In this document: piece by piece, positions 1 through 9,095 of the stretch
Position numbering within the stretch: the stretch's first letter is position 1
Layout of the letters: each line of letters begins with the position of its first letter
DNA from: Ralstonia pickettii DTP0602
GTDB lineage: Bacteria > Pseudomonadota > Gammaproteobacteria > Burkholderiales > Burkholderiaceae
Assembly: GCA_000471925.1 (NCBI GenBank)
Contig: CP006668.1
Coordinates: forward strand, 1,240,001-1,304,000
Length of the DNA stretch: 64,000 bases
Direction: 5' to 3'
Made by a program: the position numbers and the translations under genes
Notes under the pieces: generated by a model
Told to the model about the DNA's origin: nothing
Database searches by the model: none
Seen by the model: only the letters and a program-made list of their open reading frames with translations

Positions 1-336
1 TTGCAGGGATTGGCGACGACGTTGCTGGCGCTGTGCGGCCAACCGCTGGCGGTGGGTGTGGCTGCGGTGGTGCTCGGTGCCTTCACGCCCGGCATTGCGC
101 CGCTGGGCCTGGGCGCGATCCAGGAGACGCTGCCGCACGATCCGGTCGCGCAACGAGCGGCATGGAGCCATGCCACCAGTGCCTTCGCGCTGTTCCAGGC
201 GCTCGCGGGCTATGGCTATGCGTGGATGTTTGCGCATTCGCATGAGAACTACGCGCTGATCTTCGGCTGCGGCGCGGTGGCGCTGGCGCTTGCACTGGCC
301 GTGAGCCTCGCCGGCGCGCGCCGTGCGACACGCTGA
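1..336 (+). CDS. MFS transporter, C-terminal part (cut by window edge)
   Basis: The frame is open from the first base, so the gene begins upstream and only the last 111 residues are visible. They contain three hydrophobic helices (about residues 10-35, 55-75 and 85-105) separated by short polar loops and a basic tail, as at the end of a 12-helix major facilitator. The AWSHATSAFALFQALAGYGYA stretch resembles YbfB/YjiJ-type MFS proteins. Substrate cannot be inferred. A gene for a flavin oxidoreductase follows after 89 bases on the same strand. Confidence 0.7.
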   Translation: MQGLATTLLALCGQPLAVGVAAVVLGAFTPGIAPLGLGAIQETLPHDPVAQRAAWSHATSAFALFQALAGYGYAWMFAHSHENYALIFGCGAVALALALAVSLAGARRATR

Positions 337-425
337 GCGGCGCCGGCAGTAAAACCGGCATCGGCCTAGAATCGTGTTTTCCGGCCCCTGAGGGGCCAGC
401 CCGACCCTGCAAGGAGCACCACCGC

Positions 426-1541
426 ATGAGCCAATTGTTCGAACCGCTCGCTATCGGCAGCCTCACGCTGGCCAACCGCATCACCATTGCGCCGATGTGC
501 CAGTACTCCGCTGAAGACGGCAACGCCGGCGACTGGCATATGATCCATCTCGGTTCGCTGGCGCTGTCCGGCGCCGGCATGCTGATCGTGGAAGCCACCG
601 CGGTGTCGCCGGAAGGGCGGATCACGCCGCAGGACCTGGGGCTTTACTCGGACGACAACGAAGCGGCGCTGGCGCGCGTGCTGAAGGCGATCCGCGCGCA
701 TTCGCGGATTGCCGTGGCGATCCAGCTGGCCCATGCGGGCCGCAAGGCGTCGAGCCATGCGCCGTGGGATGGTGGCCAGCAGATCGCGCCCGATGCGCCG
801 CGTGGCTGGCATGCCGTGGCGCCGTCGGCGGTGCCGCATGGTCAGGAGGAGGTACCGCCCGTTGCGCTGGACCGCGCCGGCATGGACAAGGTGCGCGACG
901 ACTTCGTTGCTGCAGCCCGGCGCGCGGCGCGGCTTGGGCTGGATGGTATCGAGATCCATGCCGCGCACGGCTACCTGCTGCACCAGTTCCTGTCGCCGCT
1001 GGCCAACCATCGCGATGACGAATACGGCGGCAGCCTGGAGAACCGCATGCGCTTCCCGATCGAGGTGTTCGACGCGGTGCGCGAAGCCTTCCCGTCCGAT
1101 CGCCCGGTATGGATGCGCATCTCGGCGACCGACTGGGTGCCGGGCGGATGGGATATCGAAGGCACGGTGGCGTTGTCGAAGGCGCTGAAGGCGCGCGGTT
1201 GCGTGGCGATCCACGTGACCACCGGGGGCGTGTCGCCGCAGCAGGCGATCAAGCTCGGGCCGGGCTACCAGGTGCCATATGCACAGCGCGTGAAGGCCGA
1301 GGTCGGCCTGCCGACCATCGCGGTGGGCCTGATCACCGAGCCGGAGCAGGCCGAGGCGATCATCGCCAACCACGAGGCCGACGCCGTGTCGCTGGCGCGT
1401 GCGATGCTGTACGACCCGCGCTGGCCCTGGCATGCCGCGGCGCGGCTGGGCGCCAGCGTGCAGGCGCCGAAGCAATACTGGCGGTCGCAGCCGCGCGAGC
1501 TTAAGGACTTGTTCGCGGGCGCGGCCTTCGGGCAGCGCTAG
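426..1541 (+). CDS. NADH:flavin oxidoreductase, old yellow enzyme family (YqjM-like)
   Basis: This 371-residue protein is a complete TIM-barrel ene-reductase that would use FMN and NAD(P)H to reduce activated C=C bonds in the cytoplasm. The N-terminal APMCQYSA motif (Cys at about residue 25, Tyr at 27) is the hallmark of the YqjM/class III subgroup. QLAHAGRK near residue 100 and HAAHGYLLHQFLSP near 180 supply flavin and substrate contacts, the latter with the HxxH-type pair. An AAGGAG ribosome site lies just upstream of the ATG. A VOC-family gene follows after 28 bases, so the two are probably cotranscribed. The physiological substrate is unknown. Confidence 0.93.
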   Translation: MSQLFEPLAIGSLTLANRITIAPMCQYSAEDGNAGDWHMIHLGSLALSGAGMLIVEATAVSPEGRITPQDLGLYSDDNEAALARVLKAIRAHSRIAVAIQLAHAGRKASSHAPWDGGQQIAPDAPRGWHAVAPSAVPHGQEEVPPVALDRAGMDKVRDDFVAAARRAARLGLDGIEIHAAHGYLLHQFLSPLANHRDDEYGGSLENRMRFPIEVFDAVREAFPSDRPVWMRISATDWVPGGWDIEGTVALSKALKARGCVAIHVTTGGVSPQQAIKLGPGYQVPYAQRVKAEVGLPTIAVGLITEPEQAEAIIANHEADAVSLARAMLYDPRWPWHAAARLGASVQAPKQYWRSQPRELKDLFAGAAFGQR

Positions 1542-1569
1542 CTGCCGGTCACCACAGGAGACAAGCACC

Positions 1570-1992
1570 ATGAAACCGCGCATCACGCTGATCACGCTGG
1601 GCGTCGACGACCTGGAGCGCGCAGTGCGCTTCTATCGCGACGGCATGGGGCTGCCCACGGCGGGCATTGTCGGCGAGCAATACGAACATGGGGCGGTCGC
1701 GTTCTTCGACCTGCAGGCCGGGTTGAAGCTTGCGGTGTGGCCGCGTGCGAGCCTCGCGCATGACACGGGCCTGGCGGTGTCGCGGCGCGCGACTACGGAT
1801 TTCTCGCTGGCGCACAACGTTGCGGGCAAGGCGGAAGTGGATGCGGTGATGGCCCAGGCGCTGGCCGCGGGTGCCAGCGTGGTCAAGCCGGCACAGGATA
1901 CGTTCTGGGGCGGCTATGCCGGGTATTTCCAGGATCCCGACGGGCACCTGTGGGAGATCGCCTGGAATCCGCAGATGTTGCCTGAGGACTGA
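1570..1992 (+). CDS. VOC family (glyoxalase/bleomycin-resistance fold) protein
   Basis: This 140-residue protein has the paired beta-alpha-beta-beta-beta layout of vicinal-oxygen-chelate proteins. It opens with ITLGVDDLERAVRFYRDGMG and ends with YFQDPDGHLWEIAWNP, the usual second-module metal-side Glu region. The ATG at 1570 is preceded by CAGGAG at good spacing. An upstream in-frame extension reads into the previous gene and is not needed. It is probably transcribed with the preceding ene-reductase. Members of the family range from metal-dependent lyases and dioxygenases to resistance proteins, so no reaction is assigned. Confidence 0.88.
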   Translation: MKPRITLITLGVDDLERAVRFYRDGMGLPTAGIVGEQYEHGAVAFFDLQAGLKLAVWPRASLAHDTGLAVSRRATTDFSLAHNVAGKAEVDAVMAQALAAGASVVKPAQDTFWGGYAGYFQDPDGHLWEIAWNPQMLPED

Positions 1993-2320
1993 CGCTTCGC
2001 CACCGCATAACGCCTGGCCCCAACGGGGTCGGGCACAAGCAGCATCACGTCTCCCCGCTGTCAGCAGCGGTTGTGTGCGCCATCGCGCGCAGAATCCTTC
2101 CCTTAAGCGCTTTCGTTTGCGGCAATGCACCATGGTGTGGTGCGCTGCCGCAAAGGGATTTCCATGATTGCCACGCCACCTGCAAGTGTTGACTATGCTT
2201 TCAACAGACAGCCATAGCAGCGCCGCCGGGCGGCCCCCCACGCATTTCCCACGCTTTTCCCGCCCGGTCGGCAGACCACTGAAGTAAAGCAATAAGAACA
2301 AAATGGCAAGGGAGACATCC
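1993..2320. other. Intergenic region, possible weak promoter
   Basis: No gene is supported in this 328-base gap. It contains a 10-base palindrome, CACCATGGTG (2128-2137). A TTGACT hexamer (2189-2194) is followed about 18 bases later by CATAGC, which could be a weak promoter for the small gene at 2321. Nothing else stands out. Confidence 0.35.
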
Positions 2321-2488
2321 ATGCAAGTCTATGACAGCCTGCTGTATGTGACTGCGATGGTGCTGGTGTGTTTGTATGTGTACCTGGGCGTGCTGTCCCG
2401 CAGCACGGCGATCAAGCTGGGTTCCCCGGCGATCGTCGCAGGCCTGGTGCTCGCCTATTCGTTGTCCCCGCTGCACTCGGGCGGCTGA
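2321..2488 (+). CDS. Small one- to two-helix membrane protein, unknown function
   Basis: The predicted product is 55 residues with two hydrophobic stretches, LLYVTAMVLVCLYVYLGVL (about residues 6-24) and PAIVAGLVLAYSL (about 36-48), separated by a short polar loop. An upstream in-frame ATG exists at 2303, but the ATG at 2321 has a GGGAGAC ribosome site six bases before it, so it is preferred. The gene is isolated between the VOC gene and a convergent two-component pair. No family is recognised. Confidence 0.6.
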   Translation: MQVYDSLLYVTAMVLVCLYVYLGVLSRSTAIKLGSPAIVAGLVLAYSLSPLHSGG

Positions 2489-2522
2489 CGCCGCTGGCCT
2501 CCGCCTGAAAGGGGGGCGCAGT

Positions 2523-4370
2523 TCACTCTGCCTCGGCCGGCGCCTGACGGCCGTGGTTGTCTTCGCCCTGCGCGGTCGTTGCATGCAGCAGCGCGTCGAT
2601 GGCTTCCTGTAGTTCCTGCGGTTCCACCGGCTTGTGCAGCAGCGCGGTGCCGCCCGCATGCGCGGTGCGCAAACGGTCTGCCGCCGTATCGCCCGTGATG
2701 ATGATCGCCGGCACGTGCCGGCCCAGCCGCTGGCGGATCGCGTCCAGCGCTTCTTGTCCGGTGCGGTGGCCGCGCAGGCGATAGTCGGCAAGGATCAGTC
2801 CGGGCGTGAAGGTCTCCAGCGCCCTGAGCGCATCGTCTTCGGATTCGGCCGTGCGGCAGTCGCATTGCCATGCCGCGAGCAGCTCCGACATGGCGGTGCG
2901 GATGGCGACGTCATCGTCAATCACCAGCACGCGCAGACCGTTCAGCCCGCGTGGCGCCAGCGGGCGCGGCGCCTCCTCCGGCGTGCCCCATGCCTGCGGC
3001 ATGTTGAAGCGGAATACCGAGCCGCGCCCCGGCCGCGAGCCGAGCGTCACGCGCGTGCGCATGGTGCGCGCCAGGCCGTCGACGATCGCAAGGCCCAGTC
3101 CCAACCCTTTGCGCTGGTCGCGCTCGGGATTGCCGAGCTGGTGGAATTCCCGAAAGATGTCGCGGTGCTGGGCCACGGGAATGCCGATGCCCGTGTCCCA
3201 CACTTCGATCACGGCATGCAGCCGGCGCTTGCGGCAGGCCACCAGCACGCCGCCTTGCTGCGTATAGCGGATGGCATTGGCGATCAGGTTGCGCAGCACC
3301 AGCTCGACCAGCGTGGGGTCGCCGTACAGCGTGGCGGTGGTATCGCGCGTGCGGTACACCAGCCCGCGCGCATCGGCCTGCGGCGCGAACTCGTTCTCCA
3401 GCTTGTACAGCAGCGGCTGCAGCCGGAACGGGCGCGGCCTGGGCGTGATCACGCCGGCTTCCAGCTTGGAGAAGTCCAGCAGCGAGTTCAGCATCTCACG
3501 CGCGGCGCCGGATGATGCTTCGATATGCGCCACCAGCTGGCGCTGGCGCTCGTCCAGCCCGGTGCGCCCTAGCGACACCAGGAACAGCCCCATCGCATGC
3601 AGCGGCTGGCGCAAGTCGTGGCTGGCCGATGCCAGGAACACCGACTTGGCCCGGCTGGCTTCCTCGGCCGCATGCTGCGCCGCCTCGGCGCGCACTGTCT
3701 GCTCGCGCAACTGCGAGATCAGTTCCACGTTCTCGAAGCGCAGCGCGATCGAATGCCGCGCCACGCGCGAGTAGTTGCGCGCGAACACCATCAGCACGAA
3801 CAGGTACAGCGGCGTGCCCAGGAACATCGGCAGGTATTCGATATCGCCGGTGGCCAGGAACACCATCCACACCGGCACGATCGACGGGATGAAGAAGCCG
3901 ATTGCCACCGGCAGGCATGCCGAAAACACCGCCAGCGCGGCGGCGCTCATGCCGGCGATCAGCGACAGCACGCAGATCACCACCGCGGGCAGGCGCACGT
4001 CCAGGTACAGCCATGCCACCAGTCCCCACAGCGCGCCGATCAGCGCCAGCATCGCCGTCATGCCGCGCGCATAGCGCGCCGCGCCGGCTTCGGTCAAGCG
4101 CCCGGGCAACCTCAGCCGTCCGAAGTACGCCACCGCGCAAGCCAGGCCCATCGCACAGGCCCAGGGCAGGGCGCCCGGGCGGTCGCCGCTCAGCGTCAGA
4201 CCCGCGGCCAGGATAAAGGCGGCCAGCGAGCAACCCAGCATGGCGATGCCAAAGCTCTGGTCGATCAGCGCCATCTGCGCGGCCAGCAGGCGCGGCTCAT
4301 CGAAGCGGGGCAGCAGCCGCAGCCGGCCCGGTTGCGTCGCGCCCTTGTCTGCGCCGGTGTGCGCGATCAT
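2523..4370 (-). CDS. Hybrid sensor histidine kinase with C-terminal receiver
   Basis: This is a 615-residue inner-membrane kinase. About five or six hydrophobic segments fill residues 30-200, with little periplasmic sequence. A short coiled coil leads to the H box ASHDLRQPLHAMG (phospho-acceptor His near 251), the N box NLIANAIRYTQQGG, and the G1/G2 region with DTGIGIP and GLGLGLAIVDGL. A receiver domain (about 490-605) starts VLVIDDD and contains the phosphorylation region ADYRL and the conserved KP. The start overlaps the stop of the upstream response-regulator gene as ATGA (4367-4370), so the pair is translationally coupled. The frame stays open upstream into the regulator gene, but that extension is out of frame with the regulator. 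The signal is unknown. Confidence 0.93.
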   Translation of the reverse strand: MIAHTGADKGATQPGRLRLLPRFDEPRLLAAQMALIDQSFGIAMLGCSLAAFILAAGLTLSGDRPGALPWACAMGLACAVAYFGRLRLPGRLTEAGAARYARGMTAMLALIGALWGLVAWLYLDVRLPAVVICVLSLIAGMSAAALAVFSACLPVAIGFFIPSIVPVWMVFLATGDIEYLPMFLGTPLYLFVLMVFARNYSRVARHSIALRFENVELISQLREQTVRAEAAQHAAEEASRAKSVFLASASHDLRQPLHAMGLFLVSLGRTGLDERQRQLVAHIEASSGAAREMLNSLLDFSKLEAGVITPRPRPFRLQPLLYKLENEFAPQADARGLVYRTRDTTATLYGDPTLVELVLRNLIANAIRYTQQGGVLVACRKRRLHAVIEVWDTGIGIPVAQHRDIFREFHQLGNPERDQRKGLGLGLAIVDGLARTMRTRVTLGSRPGRGSVFRFNMPQAWGTPEEAPRPLAPRGLNGLRVLVIDDDVAIRTAMSELLAAWQCDCRTAESEDDALRALETFTPGLILADYRLRGHRTGQEALDAIRQRLGRHVPAIIITGDTAADRLRTAHAGGTALLHKPVEPQELQEAIDALLHATTAQGEDNHGRQAPAEAE

Positions 4371-5002
4371 CGCGCTGCCTGCACCAGGCCGCGGCGCTGG
4401 GCCTCGAGGATGGCTTCCACTCGGCTGACTACGCCAAGGTGGTCCAGGATCGCGGCGACGTGGACGCGCACGGTGTTTTCGGACAGGCCCATGTGGTAGG
4501 CGATGACCTTGTTCGAGCGGCCGAGCGTGAGCTGGTGCAGCACTTCGAGCTGGCGCGGCGTCAGCGTGCTGGTGGCGTAGGGAGCGGGCGCAGGATTGGC
4601 GCCGGCATCGGCATCGCCGGAGAAATGGGTGCCGCCCGACAGGCAACAGGCGATCGCTTCCTCGATTTCGCGCGCATCGGCCGACTTGGGCAGGAACCCG
4701 GCAATCTCGCGCCGCACCTCGGCCGGGATCATCTCCAGGCCCGACGTGCCCGACACGATCAGGATGCGTGCCGCGGCGAAATGCCGGCGCAGCACCTTGA
4801 CGCCCTCGATGCCGTTCAGGCCAGGCATCTGGATATCCAGCAGCAAAATGTCGACCGCGGCGCCGCCATGGTCCTGCACGGCCTGCATCACGGAGCCGGC
4901 CTCGATGATGTGTTCGACGCTGGGGCTGTCGGCCAGCACCAGGCGCAGGCCGGTACGGAACAGGGTGTGGTCGTCGATCAGCAGCAGTCGGGCTCGGGGC
5001 AT
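4367..5002 (-). CDS. LuxR/NarL-type response regulator
   Basis: The protein has an N-terminal receiver domain beginning ARLLLIDDHTLFRTGL, with the phospho-acceptor in LLLDIQMPGLNG and the KSADA switch region. A C-terminal LuxR-type helix-turn-helix follows (LTPRQLEVLHQLTLGRSNKVIA through SENTVRVH). It would be phosphorylated by the adjacent hybrid kinase, whose start codon overlaps its stop. I chose the ATG at 5002 because the receiver fold starts there. An in-frame ATG at 5077 would add 25 unstructured residues and neither has a strong ribosome site. Regulator-before-kinase order with a 4-base overlap is common. Confidence 0.88.
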   Translation of the reverse strand: MPRARLLLIDDHTLFRTGLRLVLADSPSVEHIIEAGSVMQAVQDHGGAAVDILLLDIQMPGLNGIEGVKVLRRHFAAARILIVSGTSGLEMIPAEVRREIAGFLPKSADAREIEEAIACCLSGGTHFSGDADAGANPAPAPYATSTLTPRQLEVLHQLTLGRSNKVIAYHMGLSENTVRVHVAAILDHLGVVSRVEAILEAQRRGLVQAAR

Positions 5003-5354
5003 GGCTTGGGGGCCGGTCACCAGGGGGGGCCGGTGCTGGGAGGCGCTCGGTCCCGGCAGGAGTGCAGGAAAAGACATTGGACAAGAATCCGGCGCCCTTG
5101 TCCATGCAGCAGGTGCGTGAGTGCGACTAGTCCGGAAAGATTATTTGCCGCGCGGCGATGCGGTGCGAAGATTCGTGCCGTGGACAGTTCCGCGACGTGT
5201 CCGCACCACTTTTCGTTACCCACTACCACCCGGCTGTGGGTATTTTTTTGTCTGCTGCTCGGTGAGGGGGCCGAGAAAAAGTCCGCGTGGCAGAACTATG
5301 GGCAATTGCGCGGCATGTCCTGGAGCGATCCCACGTCAATGACGTGTTGGCGCG
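5003..5354. other. Intergenic region with an orphan terminator
   Basis: This gap lies between the response-regulator start and the next minus-strand gene. The only clear structure is a plus-strand intrinsic terminator at 5218-5249, although no plus-strand gene lies upstream of it. A short untranslated RNA between about 5100 and 5249 is possible but unproven. Confidence 0.35.
5218..5249 (+). terminator. Rho-independent terminator without an obvious upstream gene
   Basis: ACCCAC (5218-5223) pairs with GTGGGT (5236-5241) around a 12-base loop and is followed by A and seven T residues (5242-5249). It points along the plus strand, but both flanking genes are on the minus strand. Confidence 0.55.
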
Positions 5355-5999
5355 CTAAGCGGCTGCCCGCAACACCCCCGGCCAAGGACCGGCAGGCGGA
5401 GGCGTCCGGCTGCCCGCGCTGCAGTCCTCCACCAGCCGCGCCGCATCGATGCCGAACCAGTCCTGCCACGCGCGCGCCAGCGCCGTGCCGGAGCGCAGGC
5501 CGGCATGCCGGGCCAGCAGGTCGAGCGATGGCACCGCGCCGGCACCGGCGGCGAGCGCGTGCAGCGCATGCGCGGCGCGTTGCTCGCGCAGCAGCGGGTG
5601 CAGCGCTTCGCCCTCGGCAAACAGCCGTGCGCGCACCAGGCGCGCCGGTACCTGCCAGTGCGCGGCCAGGCGCTCGGCGTTCCAGTCGGTATCGGGGCGG
5701 GCGAAGACCAGCTCGGCCAGACCACGTGACCATGGCTTGTCGCCGGGCTTGCCAATCAGGCGTGGGCAGTCGCTGTCGGGCACGGCGGTCAGCACGATGA
5801 CGCAGGGCTGCTGCCAGGTGCCGGGCAGGTCGCAGTCGAAGTGGGCGAAGGCGTGGACCACGAACGGGTCGCCGGGCCGCACCTCGCGCCGCGCGTTGGC
5901 GTCGCGCAGGCTGGCCGTGCCTTGCAGCGCCTGGACGTGCACGGCGAAGGGAAAGCGCAGGCGGGCAAAACGGACGTGGTGACGGCTGACAAGCGGCAT
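5355..5999 (-). CDS. AraC-like helix-turn-helix regulator (divergent)
   Basis: This protein of about 214 residues has an N-terminal beta-rich region that may be a cupin-like sensor (for example VRPGDPFVVHAFAHFDCDLPG). The C-terminal part contains LDLLARHAGLRSGTALARAW followed by QDWFG, which matches the second helix-turn-helix of AraC proteins. The first helix-turn-helix is less clear, and the tail after residue 195 is proline- and alanine-rich. The ATG at 5999 is preferred over a GTG three codons upstream. No operon partner is evident. Assignment as a regulator is reasonable but not certain. Confidence 0.6.
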   Translation of the reverse strand: MPLVSRHHVRFARLRFPFAVHVQALQGTASLRDANARREVRPGDPFVVHAFAHFDCDLPGTWQQPCVIVLTAVPDSDCPRLIGKPGDKPWSRGLAELVFARPDTDWNAERLAAHWQVPARLVRARLFAEGEALHPLLREQRAAHALHALAAGAGAVPSLDLLARHAGLRSGTALARAWQDWFGIDAARLVEDCSAGSRTPPPAGPWPGVLRAAA

Positions 6000-6136
6000 G
6001 CGGAACACAACCCGGAAGCTTGGCGGACGCGCCGGGGGGCGCGGCCGGTAACTGTCGCAGGATTCTACGGGTCGCGCAAGGCCGTCGATGTCGTCCGATT
6101 GACAGTCGCCGGTAATGAGACAGCGCTACCCGCCCA

Positions 6137-6841
6137 CTACAACTCGGAAAGCCCAAAGTGACGCAGCCGCGGCAGGTCGGTCACGCGGATGCTCTGGTAG
6201 GACAGGTGGACCATGCCGGCATCGGCCAGCCGCCGCAGCGCCTGGTTGACCCGTTGCCGCGACAGGCCGGTAAGCAGGCCGATCTCTTCCTGAGACAACT
6301 CCAGCACGGGGCTGGTGCGCGGATAAAGGTCGGGGTGGAACAGCTGCGCGATGGCCTGCGCCACGCGCGCATCGGCGCCCAGCAGCCGGTCGTTCTGCAC
6401 GGTGGCGATGAACTGGCCCATGCGCTCGTTAAGCTGGCGCACGACAAAGCTCGCGAACGGCAGGCTCTGCGCCAGCAGTGTATTGAACACCGGCTCCGGC
6501 ACCAGCAGCACCTGTGAATCGCGGATCGCGATCACGTCGTAGCGACGGTGCTCGCGCTTGATCACGCTGCCTTCGCCGCACCAGCCGCCGGCCGGCACGC
6601 CGGAAAAGGTGCAGCCGCGCCCGTCAGGCGTATAGACCGCCAGCTTGATCAGGCCGCTGTCCACGCCGATCCAGTGGCGCGAGGGCTCGCCGCGCCGCGC
6701 GATGAAGGCGCCGGCCGCAAAGGACTGCAGCAGGGTTTCGCGCGCGGCCAGCGCCTGGTGTTCCGGCGACAGGGCGCCGAACCACGCGTGGCTGGCCAGG
6801 ATCGATGCCGGCGCGAGAGGCGGGTCTGCGGGTGCGCTCAT
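6137..6841 (-). CDS. Crp/Fnr-family transcription regulator
   Basis: The 234-residue protein has a cyclic-nucleotide-binding-like beta roll (about 20-130) containing FSGVPAGGWCGEGSVIKRE and RRYDVIAIRDS. A dimerisation helix follows, then a winged helix ending with LSQEEIGLLTGLSRQRVNQAL. It lacks the N-terminal cysteine cluster of FNR, so an iron-sulfur oxygen sensor is unlikely. It is divergently transcribed from an acyl-CoA ligase gene 288 bases away, a plausible target. A close paralogue with the same GVPAGGW and KRExRRYDV segments is at 63158-63835. The minus-strand frame is open far upstream, but the protein fold starts at this ATG. Confidence 0.88.
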   Translation of the reverse strand: MSAPADPPLAPASILASHAWFGALSPEHQALAARETLLQSFAAGAFIARRGEPSRHWIGVDSGLIKLAVYTPDGRGCTFSGVPAGGWCGEGSVIKREHRRYDVIAIRDSQVLLVPEPVFNTLLAQSLPFASFVVRQLNERMGQFIATVQNDRLLGADARVAQAIAQLFHPDLYPRTSPVLELSQEEIGLLTGLSRQRVNQALRRLADAGMVHLSYQSIRVTDLPRLRHFGLSEL

Positions 6842-7129
6842 GGCAGGGAAGACTTCGGCGGCATGGACGCGAGCGGTACGGACGGCATCCTTGTAAGAAT
6901 CGTGTAAGCCTTGACTGGCGCGGGTTTGCGGGAGGTTTGTCGTCCGGGCGACAGTGCGCCGGCGTGTGCGATGATAGCCTTGTGCCAGAAAAAGTGACAG
7001 CGCCGCAAGGCGCCACGCCACATCACAACGCCCCGGCCAGCGCTGCAGCACCGCAGCGCAATGACACCCGAGCGACGACTGGCACGGCACGCCGCCGCCA
7101 GCGCCGCCAGACCAACGGAGACACCCGTC

Positions 7130-8764
7130 ATGCCCACCGATTTCGACAGCGGCCTGGCCCGCAATGCGGCCAACTTCGTGCCGCTCACGCCCATCGACTT
7201 CCTCGTCCGCGCCGCCGAGGTATATGGCGAGCGCCTGGCCATCGTGCATGGACCGCTGCGCCAGAACTGGCGCGACACGTATGCGCGCGCACGCCGCCTG
7301 GCCAGCGCGCTGGCGCGTGCCGGGGTCGGCAAGGGCGATACCGTGGCCGCGCTGCTGCCCAATACGCCGGCAATGGTGGAGGCGCACTTCGGCGTGCCGA
7401 TGGCGGGCGCGGTGCTCAACGCGCTCAATATCCGGCTCGATGCCGCCAACCTGGTGTTCATGCTGCGCCATGGCGAGGCGCGCGTGCTGCTGGCCGATAC
7501 CGAGTTCGCCGACCTGGCGCGGCAGATGGCGCTGGAGATCCCGGGCCTCAAGGTGATTGCCGTGCATGACGCGCTCGGGCCGCAGGCAGAGCCGTTCGGC
7601 ACGACCGACTACGAGTCTTTCCTTGCATCCGGCGATCCCGGGTACACGTGGCAGATGCCGGCTGACGAGTGGGACGCCATCGCGCTGAACTACACTTCCG
7701 GCACCACCGGCGACCCCAAGGGCGTGGTCTACCATCACCGCGGCGCGGCCATCAACGCCGTGTCCAATATCCTCGAATGGGACCTGCCCAAGCACCCAGT
7801 CTACCTGTGGACGTTGCCGATGTTCCACTGCAACGGCTGGTGCTTCCCATGGACCATCGCGGCGCGCGCGGGCATCAACGTATGCCTGCGCAAGTTCGAG
7901 CCAAGGCTGGTGTTCGACCTGATGCGCGATGAAGGCGTGACGCACTATTGCGCCGCGCCGATCGTGCATACCGCACTCGTCAATGCGCCAGCCGCATGGC
8001 GCGAAGGCGTGCGCGGCCCGGTGCGCGGCATGGTTGCCGGCGCGCCGCCGCCGGCCGCGGTGCTCGCGCAGATGGAAGCGATGGGGTTCGAATTGACCCA
8101 CGTCTACGGCCTGACTGAAGTCTACGGCCCGGCTGCGGTCTGCGCCGAGCAGGACGACTGGAGCACGCTGTCCGAGCAAGACCGCGCGGTCAAGAAGGCG
8201 CGCCAGGGCGTGCGTTACCACCTGCAGTCGCAGGTGGCGGTGCTCGATCCCGATTCGATGCAGCCAGTGCCCGCCGATGGCGAAACCATCGGCGAGATCA
8301 TGTTCCGCGGCAATATCTGCATGAAGGGCTACCTGAAGAACGAAAAGGCCACGCGTGAAGCCTTTGCCGGTGGCTGGTTTCATACCGGCGACCTGGGCGT
8401 GTGCATGCCCGACGGCTATATCAAGATCAAGGACCGCAGCAAGGACATCATCATCTCCGGCGGCGAGAACATCTCCAGCGTGGAGGTGGAAGACGCGCTC
8501 TACCGGCACCCCGCGGTGCTCGCGGCGGCGGTGGTGGCGCAACCCGATGCGAAGTGGGGCGAGACGCCGTGCGCGTTTGTCGAGCTGAAGGACGGCGCCA
8601 GCGTCAGCGCGGAAGAACTGATCGCGCATTGCCGCACGCTGCTGGCGGGCTTCAAGGTGCCCAAGGCGGTGTATTTCGGGCCCTTGCCCAAGACCTCGAC
8701 CGGCAAGATCCAGAAGTTCGAACTGCGCCGCAAGGTGAAGTCGGAATCGGCGATCGACGTCTGA
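7130..8764 (+). CDS. Acyl-CoA synthetase (AMP-binding, DmdB/fatty-acid ligase type)
   Basis: This 544-residue adenylate-forming enzyme would activate a carboxylic acid to its CoA thioester through an acyl-AMP. The P-loop-like YTSGTTGDPKGVVYHHRG is near residue 190, the GLTEVYGP segment near 325, the HTGDLGV motif near 417, and the catalytic-lysine region PKTSTGKIQKFELR near the C-terminus. The ATG at 7130 has ACGGAGAC just upstream, and the earlier in-frame start lacks one. Overall it resembles short/medium-chain or methylmercaptopropionate-type ligases, but the substrate cannot be told from sequence. It is divergent from the Crp/Fnr gene at 6137-6841. Confidence 0.93.
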   Translation: MPTDFDSGLARNAANFVPLTPIDFLVRAAEVYGERLAIVHGPLRQNWRDTYARARRLASALARAGVGKGDTVAALLPNTPAMVEAHFGVPMAGAVLNALNIRLDAANLVFMLRHGEARVLLADTEFADLARQMALEIPGLKVIAVHDALGPQAEPFGTTDYESFLASGDPGYTWQMPADEWDAIALNYTSGTTGDPKGVVYHHRGAAINAVSNILEWDLPKHPVYLWTLPMFHCNGWCFPWTIAARAGINVCLRKFEPRLVFDLMRDEGVTHYCAAPIVHTALVNAPAAWREGVRGPVRGMVAGAPPPAAVLAQMEAMGFELTHVYGLTEVYGPAAVCAEQDDWSTLSEQDRAVKKARQGVRYHLQSQVAVLDPDSMQPVPADGETIGEIMFRGNICMKGYLKNEKATREAFAGGWFHTGDLGVCMPDGYIKIKDRSKDIIISGGENISSVEVEDALYRHPAVLAAAVVAQPDAKWGETPCAFVELKDGASVSAEELIAHCRTLLAGFKVPKAVYFGPLPKTSTGKIQKFELRRKVKSESAIDV

Positions 8765-8786
8765 TGGGCTGCAAGCGGTGCCGCCG

Positions 8787-9059
8787 CTAGTGCTGCATCG
8801 CTTCCTCGGCCTCGTGCTGTCCGGCGATGCGCGCGTCGATGGCCTCGCGTCCCCATGCGATGCCGGCGCGCGTCGCATCCGCGGCGCAGCCAAAGCGGGT
8901 CTGCGCCGCCGGGCAGGGCAGCGCGAGCTTGTTGCCGTGGAGCCAGACCTCGGCGCGCAGCGTCCACCAACCGTCGCATTGCCCGCCATATCGCAGCGCC
9001 GCGAGATGGATGCGGTGGCCGCGGTACATCACGTTCTGGTCGTACCATCCACTGGGCAT
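8787..9059 (-). CDS. Conserved-looking small protein, unknown function
   Basis: This is a soluble protein of about 90 residues. It contains RIHLAALRYGGQCDGWWTLR, a Trp/Cys-rich central strand, and a tail reading GIAWGREAIDARIAGQHEAEE. It has two cysteines in the middle (LPCP and FGCAAD) and no signal peptide or membrane helix. It converges on the acyl-CoA ligase gene and is followed upstream by a second small gene on the same strand. The start could also be the ATG ten codons further in (MYRGHR). I do not recognise a family. Confidence 0.6.
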   Translation of the reverse strand: MPSGWYDQNVMYRGHRIHLAALRYGGQCDGWWTLRAEVWLHGNKLALPCPAAQTRFGCAADATRAGIAWGREAIDARIAGQHEAEEAMQH

Positions 9060-9095
9060 TGGCGTCGCTTGGCAACAGGCCGCAGCCAACTCGGT

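Noticed and set aside
4371..5105. Upstream extension of the histidine kinase frame giving an 860-residue protein
   Set aside because: The added 245 residues are arginine/proline-rich and lie antiphase within the response-regulator gene. The kinase start overlaps the regulator stop as ATGA.
6842..8989. Long minus-strand open frame upstream of the Crp/Fnr gene
   Set aside because: It is antisense to the acyl-CoA ligase gene, whose sequence matches a known family. The open frame is a by-product of high GC codon bias.
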